DNA of 40,853 nucleotides from positions 1 through 40,853 of the forward strand of contig DATLFN010000074.1 in NCBI GenBank assembly GCA_035540975.1. The letters run 5' to 3'. The notes beneath the pieces were generated by a model that saw only the letters and a program-made list of their open reading frames with translations, was not told the DNA's origin and ran no database searches. Below, in pieces: positions 1 through 7,850 of this stretch. Position 1 is the first letter of the stretch. Each line of letters begins with the position of its first letter. Source of the stretch: Acidimicrobiales bacterium (GTDB lineage: Bacteria; Actinomycetota; Acidimicrobiia; Acidimicrobiales; GCA-2861595). Both the position numbers and the translations under genes were made by a program.

Positions 1-875
1 GCTTCGGCCGCCCCCGTCCCGGCGTCGGCCGCGGCCGTCTCGGCCTCGGCCTCGGCCGCGCTGGCGCCCGCCGCCAGGTGTGCCTCGGGGTCTCCGGGCA
101 GGTCGTCCACCGTCTCGGGGAGGGGCTGGCGTCCGCGCGCCGCGAGGGCGCGGGTGACCGCACGACCGAGCAGGAACCCGGCGCCCAGGGTGGCGGCGCC
201 GCCGGCGGCGTCGAGCCAGTAATGGTTGGCGGTCACCACGATGGCGAAGAGGGTGAGCGCCGGGTAGGCGACCACCAGCAGCCGAACCCAGGGCCGGCGC
301 GCCGCCGGGTAGAGCACGAGGGCGCACCACGTCGACCAGGCGAAGTGCAGGCTGGGCATGGCCGCGTACTGGTTGGACACCTTGGCCACCGCCCCCGAGT
401 CGAACGACCACAGTCCGCCGACGTCCCGGAGGGTGTCCACGAACCCGAACCCGGGGCCGAGCAGGCGGGGCGGCATCAGGGGATAGAAGGCGAACCCGAC
501 CAGGGCGAGGCCCGTCGTGCACGCCAGGGTGTTCCGCCACAGCGGGTAGCGGTACGCCATCCGCCGGAACAGGTACACGAGGGCGAAGACGGTGACGACG
601 AAGTGCGCCGTCCCGTAGAAGATGTTCCAGAACTGGATGAACGGGGTCCAGTCGAGGAAGCGGTCCTGGATCGCCTCCTCCCAGAACGTCCCGAGGCGGC
701 GCTCCAGGTCGATGACGTCGAGGGCGTTGCGGCGTGCCTCGGCGACCGAGTCGGTGGCCACGCCCCGGTTCCGGATGAACGTGTAGACCGAGTAGAAGAG
801 CAGGATGTAGAGCACCTCGCGCCACCATCGGAGACGCCCGACGGGGCGGGGGCGGGACACCGTCACCGCGGTCAC
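1..875 (-). CDS. PAP2-family membrane phosphatase/transferase (partial, runs off left edge)
   Basis: An open frame enters from the left edge and starts at a GTG (first base 875). Its first four bases overlap the stop of the upstream flippase-like gene. About 290 residues are visible. Several hydrophobic segments span roughly residues 19-35, 86-104, 116-132, 178-192 and 198-216. Motif AMPSLHFAW lies at 172-180 and ANHYWLDAAGG at 216-226. These match the SLH and H-x3-D signatures of the PAP2_3 (inositol phosphorylceramide synthase/Aur1-like) branch of PAP2, whose members act on lipid phosphates or phospho-alcohols in the membrane. The C-terminus is an Ala/Glu-rich low-complexity tail. The substrate cannot be read from the sequence. 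Co-transcription with the flippase-like gene suggests envelope lipid or glycolipid work (inference). Confidence 0.8.
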   Translation of the reverse strand, partial: MTAVTVSRPRPVGRLRWWREVLYILLFYSVYTFIRNRGVATDSVAEARRNALDVIDLERRLGTFWEEAIQDRFLDWTPFIQFWNIFYGTAHFVVTVFALVYLFRRMAYRYPLWRNTLACTTGLALVGFAFYPLMPPRLLGPGFGFVDTLRDVGGLWSFDSGAVAKVSNQYAAMPSLHFAWSTWCALVLYPAARRPWVRLLVVAYPALTLFAIVVTANHYWLDAAGGAATLGAGFLLGRAVTRALAARGRQPLPETVDDLPGDPEAHLAAGASAAEAEAETAAADAGTGAAE

Positions 876-1828
876 GCCACGGCGCGCGCCCGGCTGCCGA
901 GGGCGAAGGCGGGAGCGCCCAGGAGGCTCACGCCGAGGTTCACGAAGTAGACGAGCAGCCCGAGGGCGAAGGCGTCCGCCCGGGCGACGCCGAGCGGGAC
1001 CAGGAAGAAGACCAGCGCGGCCTCGCGGGTCCCCAGCCCGCTCACGGTCAGCGGGAGGACCTGCACGATGGCGACGACGGGGAAGAAGGCGAGGATGGCC
1101 GTCCACCCGACGGCCAGCCCGAGCGCCTTGGCGGACAGGAGGACGGCGAGCATGACGGCCAACTGGTACGCGAAGCCGGCGGTGAGGATCTCGAAGGCGA
1201 GCCCCGGCCGCGATCGCACCCGCTCGAGGCCGACGTGGACGGCGCCGGTGAACCGCCGCCATCCCTCGCCGCGGTTGAGCCGCCCTCCGAGCCGGGGGCT
1301 GGCGGCCAGGCCCACGACGACGGCGAGGCCGACCAGGGTGGCCACCGCCACCCACAGGGCCGTGTCGGCGGCGCCCGGTGCCCGGCGCTCGAGCCCCGGG
1401 TTGACGGCCAGGCCGAAGAGGGTGAGCACGGGGAGGACGAGCCACCCCGTGAGCCGCTCGAGCACCACGGAGGCGACCGTCCGCGGCGTCTCGCCGTTGC
1501 CCGCGGCCAGGCGGCTCACCCGCACGGCGTCACCGCCGATGGTGGTGGGCAGGAAGTTGCCCACGAACATGCCGGCCAGGTTGTGCCGCACCAGGGTGGC
1601 GGTGCGCGCCGGGAGGTCCAGGGCGCACAGCACCCGCTGCCATCGCAGGGCGGACAGCACCACTCCGGCGAACGTCGCCGCAGTGGCGGCCGCCAGCCAC
1701 AGGAGCGTCGTGGTGCGCCACGGCGGGACGCGGAGCTGCGAGAGTTCGACGTGCCCGGACAGCCACGCCAGCATGGCGACCGTCGCCACCAGCCGGAGCG
1801 CCGGCCGCAACCACGTTCTCGGGCCCAC
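872..1828 (-). CDS. Flippase-like integral membrane protein (LPG synthase TM-domain / UPF0104 family)
   Basis: This 318-residue protein is nearly all hydrophobic, with about 7-8 membrane segments. The pattern around residues 95-135 (GNFLPTTIGGDAVRV, then ERLTGW) is typical of the lysylphosphatidylglycerol synthase transmembrane/UPF0104 family. These proteins are often found beside lipid or glycan transferases. The start is GTG at 1828, with a purine-rich AGGGGGAG ribosome site a few bases upstream. The stop overlaps the PAP2 gene start by 4 bases, so the two are probably translationally coupled. It diverges from the lipoprotein gene at 1868, with 39 bp between starts. The MprF catalytic domain is absent, so lysyl transfer is not implied. 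Function beyond membrane transport or flipping is unknown. Confidence 0.75.
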   Translation of the reverse strand: MGPRTWLRPALRLVATVAMLAWLSGHVELSQLRVPPWRTTTLLWLAAATAATFAGVVLSALRWQRVLCALDLPARTATLVRHNLAGMFVGNFLPTTIGGDAVRVSRLAAGNGETPRTVASVVLERLTGWLVLPVLTLFGLAVNPGLERRAPGAADTALWVAVATLVGLAVVVGLAASPRLGGRLNRGEGWRRFTGAVHVGLERVRSRPGLAFEILTAGFAYQLAVMLAVLLSAKALGLAVGWTAILAFFPVVAIVQVLPLTVSGLGTREAALVFFLVPLGVARADAFALGLLVYFVNLGVSLLGAPAFALGSRARAVA

Positions 1829-1853
1829 TTCGCTCCCCCTGGTCGAACCCCTC

Positions 1854-1859
1854 TAGGTT
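1854..1859 (+). promoter_or_regulatory. -10-like hexamer TAGGTT ahead of lipoprotein gene
   Basis: A TANNNT hexamer ends 8 bases before the ATG at 1868, which would place the transcript start at or next to the start codon. The reverse strand of the same short gap reads TAACCT, a possible -10 for the divergent flippase gene. This is sequence pattern only. Confidence 0.4.
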
Positions 1860-1867
1860 AACGCCGG

Positions 1868-2467
1868 ATGGCGAGGATGGGGAGGCTGATCCGGGCGGCC
1901 TCGGTCGCGCTGGCCGTGTTGGCCGCCGCCCCGGCGTGCGGCGCCGACCGCACCGGCGGGCCCCGGGGCGAGCCCCAGGAGATCGTCGAGGCCGCTCCCG
2001 ATCGCACCCTCCGGGCCGGGCCCGCCAGGTTCGAGGCGGGCGCCCCGGACGCCCGGCGCACGGGTGAGATCGACTTCGCCTCTCCCCGGGTGGCCACCGG
2101 CGACGAGGCCACCCCGTACCCCGAGCTGAACGACCCCCGGTCGGTCGTCGACCTCGTGCGGGGGGCCATCGCCGCCGAGTCCTACGGGGGCGCGGCGGTG
2201 CGGGGCGTGTCCACCTTCCGGTACGAGGCGGTGGTGAACGTCGAGCGGGCGGTGGCCGAGACGCCGCCCGAACGGCGGCCGGCCATGCAGGAGTTCGCCC
2301 GCCTCCTCGGCTCCCCCGCCTTCTACGTCGATCTGTGGGTGGACGGCGAAGGCCGGCTGCGACGGGTCCAGATCCCGCGCGACCACACGACGGAGCGGCC
2401 CGAGGCCCGGTCCAGGGTGCTGCCCCAGTTCCTCACCGTGGACTTCTTCGAGTTCGCCGGCGAGTGA
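1868..2467 (+). CDS. Secreted lipoprotein, function unknown
   Basis: This 199-residue protein has a charged N-terminus, a hydrophobic stretch at residues 9-22 and a Cys at 24 preceded by A-P-A. That is a plausible though not ideal lipobox, so it is probably an exported, lipid-anchored protein. The mature part has mixed alpha/beta character, with a VDLWVDGEGRLRRVQIPR segment near the C-terminus. This resembles the last strands of LppX/LprG-like lipid-binding lipoproteins, but the similarity is weak and I do not assign a function. The start at 1868 is supported by a TAGGTT hexamer 8 bases upstream. An in-frame ATG at 1877 is an alternative. tldD begins 45 bases after the stop. Confidence 0.65.
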   Translation: MARMGRLIRAASVALAVLAAAPACGADRTGGPRGEPQEIVEAAPDRTLRAGPARFEAGAPDARRTGEIDFASPRVATGDEATPYPELNDPRSVVDLVRGAIAAESYGGAAVRGVSTFRYEAVVNVERAVAETPPERRPAMQEFARLLGSPAFYVDLWVDGEGRLRRVQIPRDHTTERPEARSRVLPQFLTVDFFEFAGE

Positions 2468-2498
2468 CGGGGCGCCGGGGTGGCACCGGGCCCGGCGG

Positions 2499-2504
2499 TA
2501 CGCT
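2499..2504 (+). promoter_or_regulatory. -10-like hexamer TACGCT ahead of tldD
   Basis: TANNNT ends 7 bases before the GTG at 2512, the spacing expected for a leaderless transcript. The GGAGG between them is only 1 base from the GTG, too close for a normal ribosome site. Confidence 0.45.
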
Positions 2505-2511
2505 CGGAGGC

Positions 2512-3912
2512 GTGCTCGACCCCTCGTCGCTCCAGCGCGCCCTCGCCACCGCCCTCGCCACCGGCGGCGACTTCGCCGAGGTGTTCGTGGAGGACAAGCG
2601 CATCTCGTCGGCCCGCCTCGACGACCGGCGGGTCGAGGAGCTGACCTCGGGTCGTGACCGGGGCGCGGGGATCCGCGTGGTGGTCGGCGACACCACCGGG
2701 TTCGCCCACACCAGCGACCTGAGCGAGGAAGGCCTGCGCCGGGCCGCCGAGGCGGCGGCCGCCGCCGCACGGGGCGGGGGAGGCGGGGCCCGGACCGTGG
2801 CGCTCACCGCCAGCGAGGCAGCGTCGCCCTACCGGGCGCGCATCGCGCCGGAGGACGTGCCCAAGGACCGCAAGGTGGAGCTGCTGCTGCGGGCCGACGA
2901 CGCCGCCCGCTCGGGCCCGGACCGTGGCGCCGTCGTGCAGGTGAGCGCCGGGTACGCCGACTCCCGTCGCCGCATCCAGGTCGCCAACTCGGACGGGCTC
3001 ATGGCGTCGGACGAGGTGGTCCGCACCCGCTTCGGCGTCACCGCCGTCGCCAGGGGCGACACGGGCATGCAGACGGGGTACGAGGGCGTCGCCCGCACCA
3101 TGGGCTTCGAGATCTTCGACGAGCTGGACGTCGAGCAGGTGGCGCGCGCGGCGAGCGCCCGGGCGCTGGCCAAGCTGGCCGCCCGCCCGGCGCCCAGCGG
3201 CGTGGTGCCCGTGGTGATCGCCGCCGGCCGGGGCGCCGTCCTGTTCCACGAGGCGTGCGGCCACGGCCTGGAGGCCGACCACATCGAGAAGCAGTCGTCG
3301 GTGTACCACGGGCGGGTCGGCGAGATGGTCGCCAGCCCGCACGTCACCCTGGTCGACGACGGCACCATGGGCCGAGAGTGGGGCGCCTTCGCCGTCGACG
3401 ACGAGGGGCGGCCGTCGCAGCGCAACGTGCTCATCGAGAACGGCATGCTCACCGAGTACATGTGGGACTTCCTGCGGGCCCGCAAGGCGGGCCACGCCAC
3501 CTCGGGGAACGGCCGCCGCCAGAGCTACCAGGACCTCCCGATGGTGCGCATGACGAACACCTACCTGCTGGGCGGCACCGAGGACCCGGAGGAGCTGGTG
3601 CGCCAGACGCCCCACGGGGTCTACGTCGCCCAGATGGGCGGTGGGCAGGTCAACACCGCCACCGGCGACTTCGTGTTCGGGATGACCGAGGCGTACCTCA
3701 TCGAGGACGGCGAGGTGACCGTGCCGCTGCGCGACGCCAACCTGATCGGCAACGGGCCCGAGGTGCTGCGCCACATCGACGCCGTGGCCGGCGACTTCGC
3801 CATGGCCGGCGGCGGCGGGATGTGCGGGAAGAACGGCCAGTCCGTCCCGGTGGGGATGGGGCAGCCGACGCTGCGGGTCACCGGCATCACCGTCGGCGGC
3901 ACCGCCGCGTGA
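2512..3912 (+). CDS. tldD: TldD, metalloprotease subunit of the TldD/TldE complex
   Basis: TldD/PmbA-family protein of 466 residues. The zinc site HEACGH lies at residues 246-251, the HExxxH motif of TldD, in the usual FHEACGHGLEAD context. TldD pairs with TldE to cleave unstructured peptides. In known systems the pair matures modified peptides such as microcin B17 and degrades CcdA. The GTG at 2512 is chosen because family similarity begins exactly there (LDPSSLQ...) and a TACGCT hexamer sits 7 bases upstream. The open frame extends further 5' but without TldD character. The stop overlaps the tldE start (GTGA), so the subunits are translationally coupled. Confidence 0.92.
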   Translation: MLDPSSLQRALATALATGGDFAEVFVEDKRISSARLDDRRVEELTSGRDRGAGIRVVVGDTTGFAHTSDLSEEGLRRAAEAAAAAARGGGGGARTVALTASEAASPYRARIAPEDVPKDRKVELLLRADDAARSGPDRGAVVQVSAGYADSRRRIQVANSDGLMASDEVVRTRFGVTAVARGDTGMQTGYEGVARTMGFEIFDELDVEQVARAASARALAKLAARPAPSGVVPVVIAAGRGAVLFHEACGHGLEADHIEKQSSVYHGRVGEMVASPHVTLVDDGTMGREWGAFAVDDEGRPSQRNVLIENGMLTEYMWDFLRARKAGHATSGNGRRQSYQDLPMVRMTNTYLLGGTEDPEELVRQTPHGVYVAQMGGGQVNTATGDFVFGMTEAYLIEDGEVTVPLRDANLIGNGPEVLRHIDAVAGDFAMAGGGGMCGKNGQSVPVGMGQPTLRVTGITVGGTAA

Positions 3913-5255
3913 CCTCACCGCTCCTGGAGACCGCCAGCCGGGTCGCCGGGTGGGCGCGCCACGGCGAGGAGGTGGAGGCGTACGTCGGGCGCAGCTCCGA
4001 CACCCGCGTCGTGGTGTACGGCGGCGAGATCGAGTCGCTCTCCTCCGCCACCACCGAGGGCGTGGGCATCCGGGTGGTGTCGGGCGGGCGGCAGGGCTTC
4101 GCCTACGCCGGCTCGCTCGACCCGGCGGTGGTGGAGGAGACCGTGGCCGAGGCCCGCGACAACGCCGGGTTCGGGACGCCCGACGAGCACGTCGGCCTCG
4201 CCCTGCCCGACCGCGTCCCGGCGGCCGACCTCGACCTGTGGCGCGAGGACCTGGCGTCGTTCGCCCCGGAGGCCAAGGTCGACCTGGCCCTCGACCTGGA
4301 GCGGCGAGTCGTGGCGGGCGACCCCCGCATCCGCTCGGTCGAGTCGTCGAGCTACGGAGACGGTGCCGGCCAGGCGGCGGTGGCCACCAGCACCGGGATC
4401 TCGGCGTCGTGGCGGCGCACCGCCTGCTACGTGTCGGCCTACGCCCTGGCCGGCGAGGGCGACGAGACCCAGACGGGCGGCGGCTACTCGGTGGGGCGCT
4501 CGCCGGCCGACCTCGACGTCGACAAGGCGGCGGCCGACGCCGTCGAGCGGTCGACCCGCCTGCTCGGCGCCCGCAAGCCTGCGTCGGCCCGCCTGCCCGT
4601 GGTGCTGGACAACCGCATCACCACCACGCTGCTGTCCATCCTGGCGGGGACGCTGAGCGGCGAGGCCGTGCTGAAGGGCCGGTCGCTGTTCGCCAACCGG
4701 TTGGGCGAGGAAGTGGCGTCGCCGCTGCTCACACTGGTCGACGACCCCACCGACCCCGACGCCTACGGCGCGGCGGCCTACGACGCCGAGGGGCTGGCCA
4801 CCCGCCGAAACGTCCTGGTGGACGCCGGCTTGCTGCGGAGCTTCGTCTACAACACCTATGCCGGTCGGCGCGCCGGAGTGGCGTCGACGGGATCGGCCGT
4901 GCGGGGCGGGTTCAAGTCGCCGCCGGGAGTCGGTTGCCGGGCGCTCACCCTGGCGCCGGGGAACGAGAGCCAGGCCCAGATCCTGGCCCGGGTGGGCACC
5001 GGGCTGCTGGTGCAGAGCGTGTCGGGCGTGCACTCGGGCGTGAACGCCGTGAGCGGCGACTTCTCGGTGGGCGCCGAGGGCGTCCTGTTCCGGGACGGCG
5101 TGCTGGCCGAGCCGGTGCGGGAGATCACCATCGCCTCCACGCTCCAGCGCATGCTCCGCGACGTGGTCGCCGTGGGCGACGACCTGGAGTGGCTGCCGGG
5201 GTCGGCGGCGGGCGTCACCCTCGCCATCGACGGCATGAGCATGAGCGGCGCCTGA
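3909..5255 (+). CDS. pmbA: TldE/PmbA, non-catalytic partner of TldD
   Basis: This 448-residue TldD/PmbA-family protein lacks the HExxxH zinc motif present in the upstream gene, which is the normal difference between TldE and TldD. The family core is recognisable (VEAYVGRSSDTRVVVYGGE near the start; VSGVHSGVNAVSGDFSVG near the end). The GTG start at 3909 shares bases with the tldD stop, consistent with stoichiometric expression of a heteromeric protease. No ribosomal-peptide precursor or modification enzyme lies next to it in this window, so the client is not evident. A housekeeping role is likely. Confidence 0.9.
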   Translation: MTSPLLETASRVAGWARHGEEVEAYVGRSSDTRVVVYGGEIESLSSATTEGVGIRVVSGGRQGFAYAGSLDPAVVEETVAEARDNAGFGTPDEHVGLALPDRVPAADLDLWREDLASFAPEAKVDLALDLERRVVAGDPRIRSVESSSYGDGAGQAAVATSTGISASWRRTACYVSAYALAGEGDETQTGGGYSVGRSPADLDVDKAAADAVERSTRLLGARKPASARLPVVLDNRITTTLLSILAGTLSGEAVLKGRSLFANRLGEEVASPLLTLVDDPTDPDAYGAAAYDAEGLATRRNVLVDAGLLRSFVYNTYAGRRAGVASTGSAVRGGFKSPPGVGCRALTLAPGNESQAQILARVGTGLLVQSVSGVHSGVNAVSGDFSVGAEGVLFRDGVLAEPVREITIASTLQRMLRDVVAVGDDLEWLPGSAAGVTLAIDGMSMSGA

Positions 5256-5286
5256 GCCGCCCGCCCGCTCGCGCCGCCCGCCCGCG

Positions 5287-6120
5287 TTGCCCATCCTCCA
5301 CGCCATCGTCCTCGGCATCGTCCAGGGCCTGACCGAGTTCCTGCCCGTGTCGTCGAGCGGGCACCTCGTCGTCGTGCCGTGGCTGCTCGGGTGGGACGAG
5401 CTGGCGCAGAACCCCGAGCTGAACCGGACGTTCGACGTGGCGCTGCACGTCGGCACCTTCGTGGGCGCGCTCGCCTACTTCCGCCGGGACATCGTGGTCT
5501 TCGCCCGCGCCGGGTGGCGCTCGCTGCGGCGGCGCTCGGTGGAGGAGCCGGAGGAGCGGATGGCGTGGCTCCTGCTGCTGTCCGCCGTCCCCGCCGGGCT
5601 GGTCGGCCTGGCCCTCGACTCCTTCGTGGAGGAGCAGCTCGGCGCCGAGTGGCTGATCGGCGTCATGCTCGTCGCCTTCGGGCTGGTGCTGCTGTGGGCG
5701 GACCGGCTGTCGGGCGAACGCGGCGAAGGCGAGTTCGGGGTGCGCGACGTCGTCTACATGGGCGCCGCCCAGGCCCTGGCCCTCCAGCCCGGCGTCTCCC
5801 GGTCGGGCGCCACCATCTCGATGGGCCGGTGGCTGGGATTCTCGCGTGACGCCGCCGCCCGCCTCTCGTTCCTCATGAGCCTGCCGATCATCGGCGGCGT
5901 GGGCGCCTACAAGGGGCTGGACGTGATGGCCGGCTCCGGTGTGCCGCCCGAGTACCGGGCCGCCTTCGCCTGGGGGATGGCCACCTCCGCCCTCACCGGC
6001 TTCCTCGCCGTGTGGGCCCTCCTCCGCTTCGTCCGCTCCCGCTCCTTCCTCCCCTTCGTCGCCTACCGGGTGGTGGCCGGGGTCGCCGTTGTGGCGGTGG
6101 CCGCCAGCACCCTCCGCTGA
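5287..6120 (+). CDS. uppP: Undecaprenyl-diphosphatase UppP (BacA)
   Basis: This 277-residue polytopic membrane protein is of normal family length. It carries both UppP signatures: GLTEFLPVSSSGHL at residues 14-27 and the GVSRSGATIS loop near residue 170. It hydrolyses undecaprenyl pyrophosphate to recycle the lipid carrier for peptidoglycan and other wall polymers, and overexpression in other species raises bacitracin resistance. The start is a TTG at 5287. Similarity to family members begins at once (LHAIVLGIVQG). It follows tldE after 31 bases and may be co-transcribed. The stop lies 13 bases before a 51-bp palindrome. Confidence 0.93.
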   Translation: MPILHAIVLGIVQGLTEFLPVSSSGHLVVVPWLLGWDELAQNPELNRTFDVALHVGTFVGALAYFRRDIVVFARAGWRSLRRRSVEEPEERMAWLLLLSAVPAGLVGLALDSFVEEQLGAEWLIGVMLVAFGLVLLWADRLSGERGEGEFGVRDVVYMGAAQALALQPGVSRSGATISMGRWLGFSRDAAARLSFLMSLPIIGGVGAYKGLDVMAGSGVPPEYRAAFAWGMATSALTGFLAVWALLRFVRSRSFLPFVAYRVVAGVAVVAVAASTLR

Positions 6121-6133
6121 CGGCTCCTGGGCC

Positions 6134-6184
6134 GTTCACATCGCGATGGCGCGCCAGGGGGTGGCGCGTGATCGCGAGATGAAC
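6134..6184. repeat. 51-bp imperfect palindrome with GTTCA/TGAAC ends (left bracket of broken gene)
   Basis: Dyad centred at 6159. Paired blocks are GTTCA/TGAAC at the ends, then TCGCGAT/ATCGCGA, then CGCGCCA/TGGCGCG, giving 19 perfect pairs with short symmetric mismatches. The stem closely resembles the palindrome at 7071-7112 in inverted orientation. It also spans the likely original stop codon of the broken gene on the minus strand (TGA within TGAAC at 6136-6138). It lies between the uppP stop and this gene, so a bidirectional terminator is possible, but there is no T-tract. Confidence 0.75.
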
Positions 6185-7058
6185 TGGCGGAGTTGGCGGC
6201 CACGTCGGCCGGCGGCGTCCGGGAGGTCACGAACAGGACCGTCCACCCCGCCTCGGCGTAGGCGTTGACCTTGTCGTGGTCACGGTCCCACACGGCCCTC
6301 TCGCGATGGACGGCCCAGCCGTCGACCTCGACGCCGACCCGCTCCGCCGGCCAGGCGAAGTCGAGGACGAGGACCCGGCGCCCGACGACGACCTGGTGCT
6401 GGAGGGCCGGCGGGCGCAGCCCACGGTCGGCCAGCTCACCGAGCCACCGGTCCTCCAGCCCGCTGTCGCCGCCCTCGCGGCCGGCAAGGACGACCCGTCA
6501 GCGCCACCGTCCCCGCCCGGCGCTGCCGCCGAGTGCCGCCAGCCGACGCCCCAGGGCGGCGTCCGAGCACAGCCGACGGCGAGACGCTTCGGCGACCATG
6601 GTCGACAGCAGCGTCGGGTGGACCGAGCCGGCGAGGTCGATGATCGTGCGCACCGCCGAGGTCGCCTGGAAGCCGCCCACCCGGGCGACGTCGGTGTGGT
6701 CGAGGAGCTCGGTGGTGTGGCAGCGGGCGCCGGCGAGGCGGCGGGCGGGGCCGGTGAACGTCAGCTCGACGGCGCCCGGGAGGATGCCGGGCAGGCCGAG
6801 GAGGCCGCCCGCCGAGCGGTGCGACGCCACCGCCCCGGTCCCGGCCGCCAGGTAGGCCGCCATGAGCGGTTGCCACACCGACGGCGGTGTCCCGGCGACC
6901 ACGTACACCGACGGGCGAACGCGCCGGAGGAGCCCGGAGGCGACCGCCCGGGTGACGGTCCTTCGGCTGGTGCCGGTCGCCGCGATCTGGGCGGCGGTGA
7001 CGAGCCCGTGCTGTGCAGCGGCGAGGACGGTGAGCTGGATCCAGTGGTCGGGGCGCAC
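6136..7058 (-). pseudogene. Broken AbiEi-like / DUF559 (Vsr-like endonuclease fold) gene
   Basis: The gene starts at GTG 7058 with an AAGGAG ribosome site 6 bases upstream. The N-terminal part ([18 protein letters not shown]...) reads as the winged-helix AbiEi-type antitoxin domain, and codons from about 6450 down encode a DUF559-like nuclease-fold domain (VGVEVDGWAVHRERAVWDRDHDK). An in-frame TGA at 6498-6500 separates the halves although the frame continues unchanged on both sides. A second lesion near 6198-6203 appears to be a lost base. Shifting frame there restores a family-like end (RQLRQFISRSR) that stops at 6136-6138. With two independent lesions, the gene is most likely dead. Intact members are common single-gene, multi-copy accessories in actinobacteria; their function is not settled. 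Sequencing error remains possible for either lesion. Confidence 0.75.
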
Positions 7059-7070
7059 GACGGCTCCTTG

Positions 7071-7112
7071 GATCGCGATAGCGCGCCAGCACCTGGCGCG
7101 CCATCGCGGACT
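7071..7112. repeat. Palindrome related to the one at 6134 (right bracket of broken gene)
   Basis: A stem of GCGCGCCAG/CTGGCGCGC with a 3-base loop is extended by CGCGAT/ATCGCG after one mismatch. The stem sequence TCGCGAT-x-GCGCGCCAG is the same as in the 6134 element. A TGAAC follows at 7112-7116, but the matching GTTCA on the other side is absent where the ribosome site of the minus-strand gene lies. It sits between the CpaB-like gene stop (7120) and the broken gene start (7058). Confidence 0.7.
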
Positions 7113-7119
7113 GAACGGG

Positions 7120-7794
7120 TCAGGGGCTCGTGAGAGCGAGGGTGACGGTGCCGCGGGCGAGGGCGAAGGCCACGCGGGGCGCCTCGTCGGGGGTGACGGC
7201 AACCGTGACGGCGTCGTCGTCGGCGTCGACGACGAGGGCGGCGGTGGCGACGGGGAAGGTCGGCGCGGCGACGGGGGAGGTCGGCGCGGTGGCGCCGCCC
7301 CCGGCGGGCGCGGCGCCCCCGGCGGGCGCGGCGCCCTCGACCAGGGCGCCGCCGCCGAGCTCGAGGGTGGCCAGCACGTCGACCCGGTGGCCGGGCCGGA
7401 GCGCGAGCGCGCCGGCGTCGACGGGCACGGCCAGGGCGCGGTGGCCGGGCGGGACGAGGGCGGCGACGCCCGTGAGCCCGTCCGGCGCCAGCTTGGCGGC
7501 GAGCAGGACCTCGCCGGGCGCCAGCGGCACGATCGCCACCCGCCCGGCCGGCGAGCGCGCCAACCGGCCGGACGGTACCAGCGCCGACGGCAGCGAGCGG
7601 ACCTCGACGTCGGCGGGCCCCACGACGGCACCGGCGGCGATGGGGCGGGCCGCCACGGGGACGTCGACCAGGCCGCCCAGGCGGTCGGCTCGGGCGGCGG
7701 CCTCGCCCGCCAGGCGGGCGACCGTCAGCCCGGTGGCCAGCGACAGTGCGACGGCCAGGGCCCAGAACGGCAGGGGGGAACGGCGGAGGCGCAC
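7120..7794 (-). CDS. CpaB/SAF-domain protein (Flp pilus assembly type)
   Basis: A 224-residue protein with one N-terminal membrane segment (about residues 9-27), then a SAF domain. The core is the VPVAARPIAAGAVVGPADV segment followed by VAIVPLAPGEVLLAAKLAP and VPPGHRALAVPVD. This matches CpaB/RcpC, an inner-membrane component of Flp/Tad pilus systems. An Ala/Gly/Pro-rich linker at roughly 150-170 precedes a final beta-rich stretch. The start is GTG 7794, with GGAAGGGAG ending 6 bases upstream. The longer upstream frame is a shadow of the phosphorylase gene. No other tad genes are in the window, so it may act elsewhere or be an orphan SAF protein. Confidence 0.7.
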   Translation of the reverse strand: MRLRRSPLPFWALAVALSLATGLTVARLAGEAAARADRLGGLVDVPVAARPIAAGAVVGPADVEVRSLPSALVPSGRLARSPAGRVAIVPLAPGEVLLAAKLAPDGLTGVAALVPPGHRALAVPVDAGALALRPGHRVDVLATLELGGGALVEGAAPAGGAAPAGGGATAPTSPVAAPTFPVATAALVVDADDDAVTVAVTPDEAPRVAFALARGTVTLALTSP

Positions 7795-7850
7795 GGGGCG
7801 CTCCCTTCCAGGCGGAGGACCGGAAAGGGGGGAAGCGACCGGTGGAGAAC

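Noticed and set aside
78-950. Long plus-strand open frame at the window start
   Set aside because: It is the antisense shadow of the PAP2 gene. The minus-strand frame has PSLH and NHYWLD motifs and membrane segments, while this one is Arg/Gly/Glu noise.
1854-1863. Iron-regulator (IdeR/DtxR) half-site near TAGGTTAACG
   Set aside because: Only one half matches. The motif is better explained as a -10-like hexamer.
6498-6500. In-frame TGA read as selenocysteine
   Set aside because: It lies in a non-catalytic linker where relatives would not need Cys, and a second lesion exists in the same gene.
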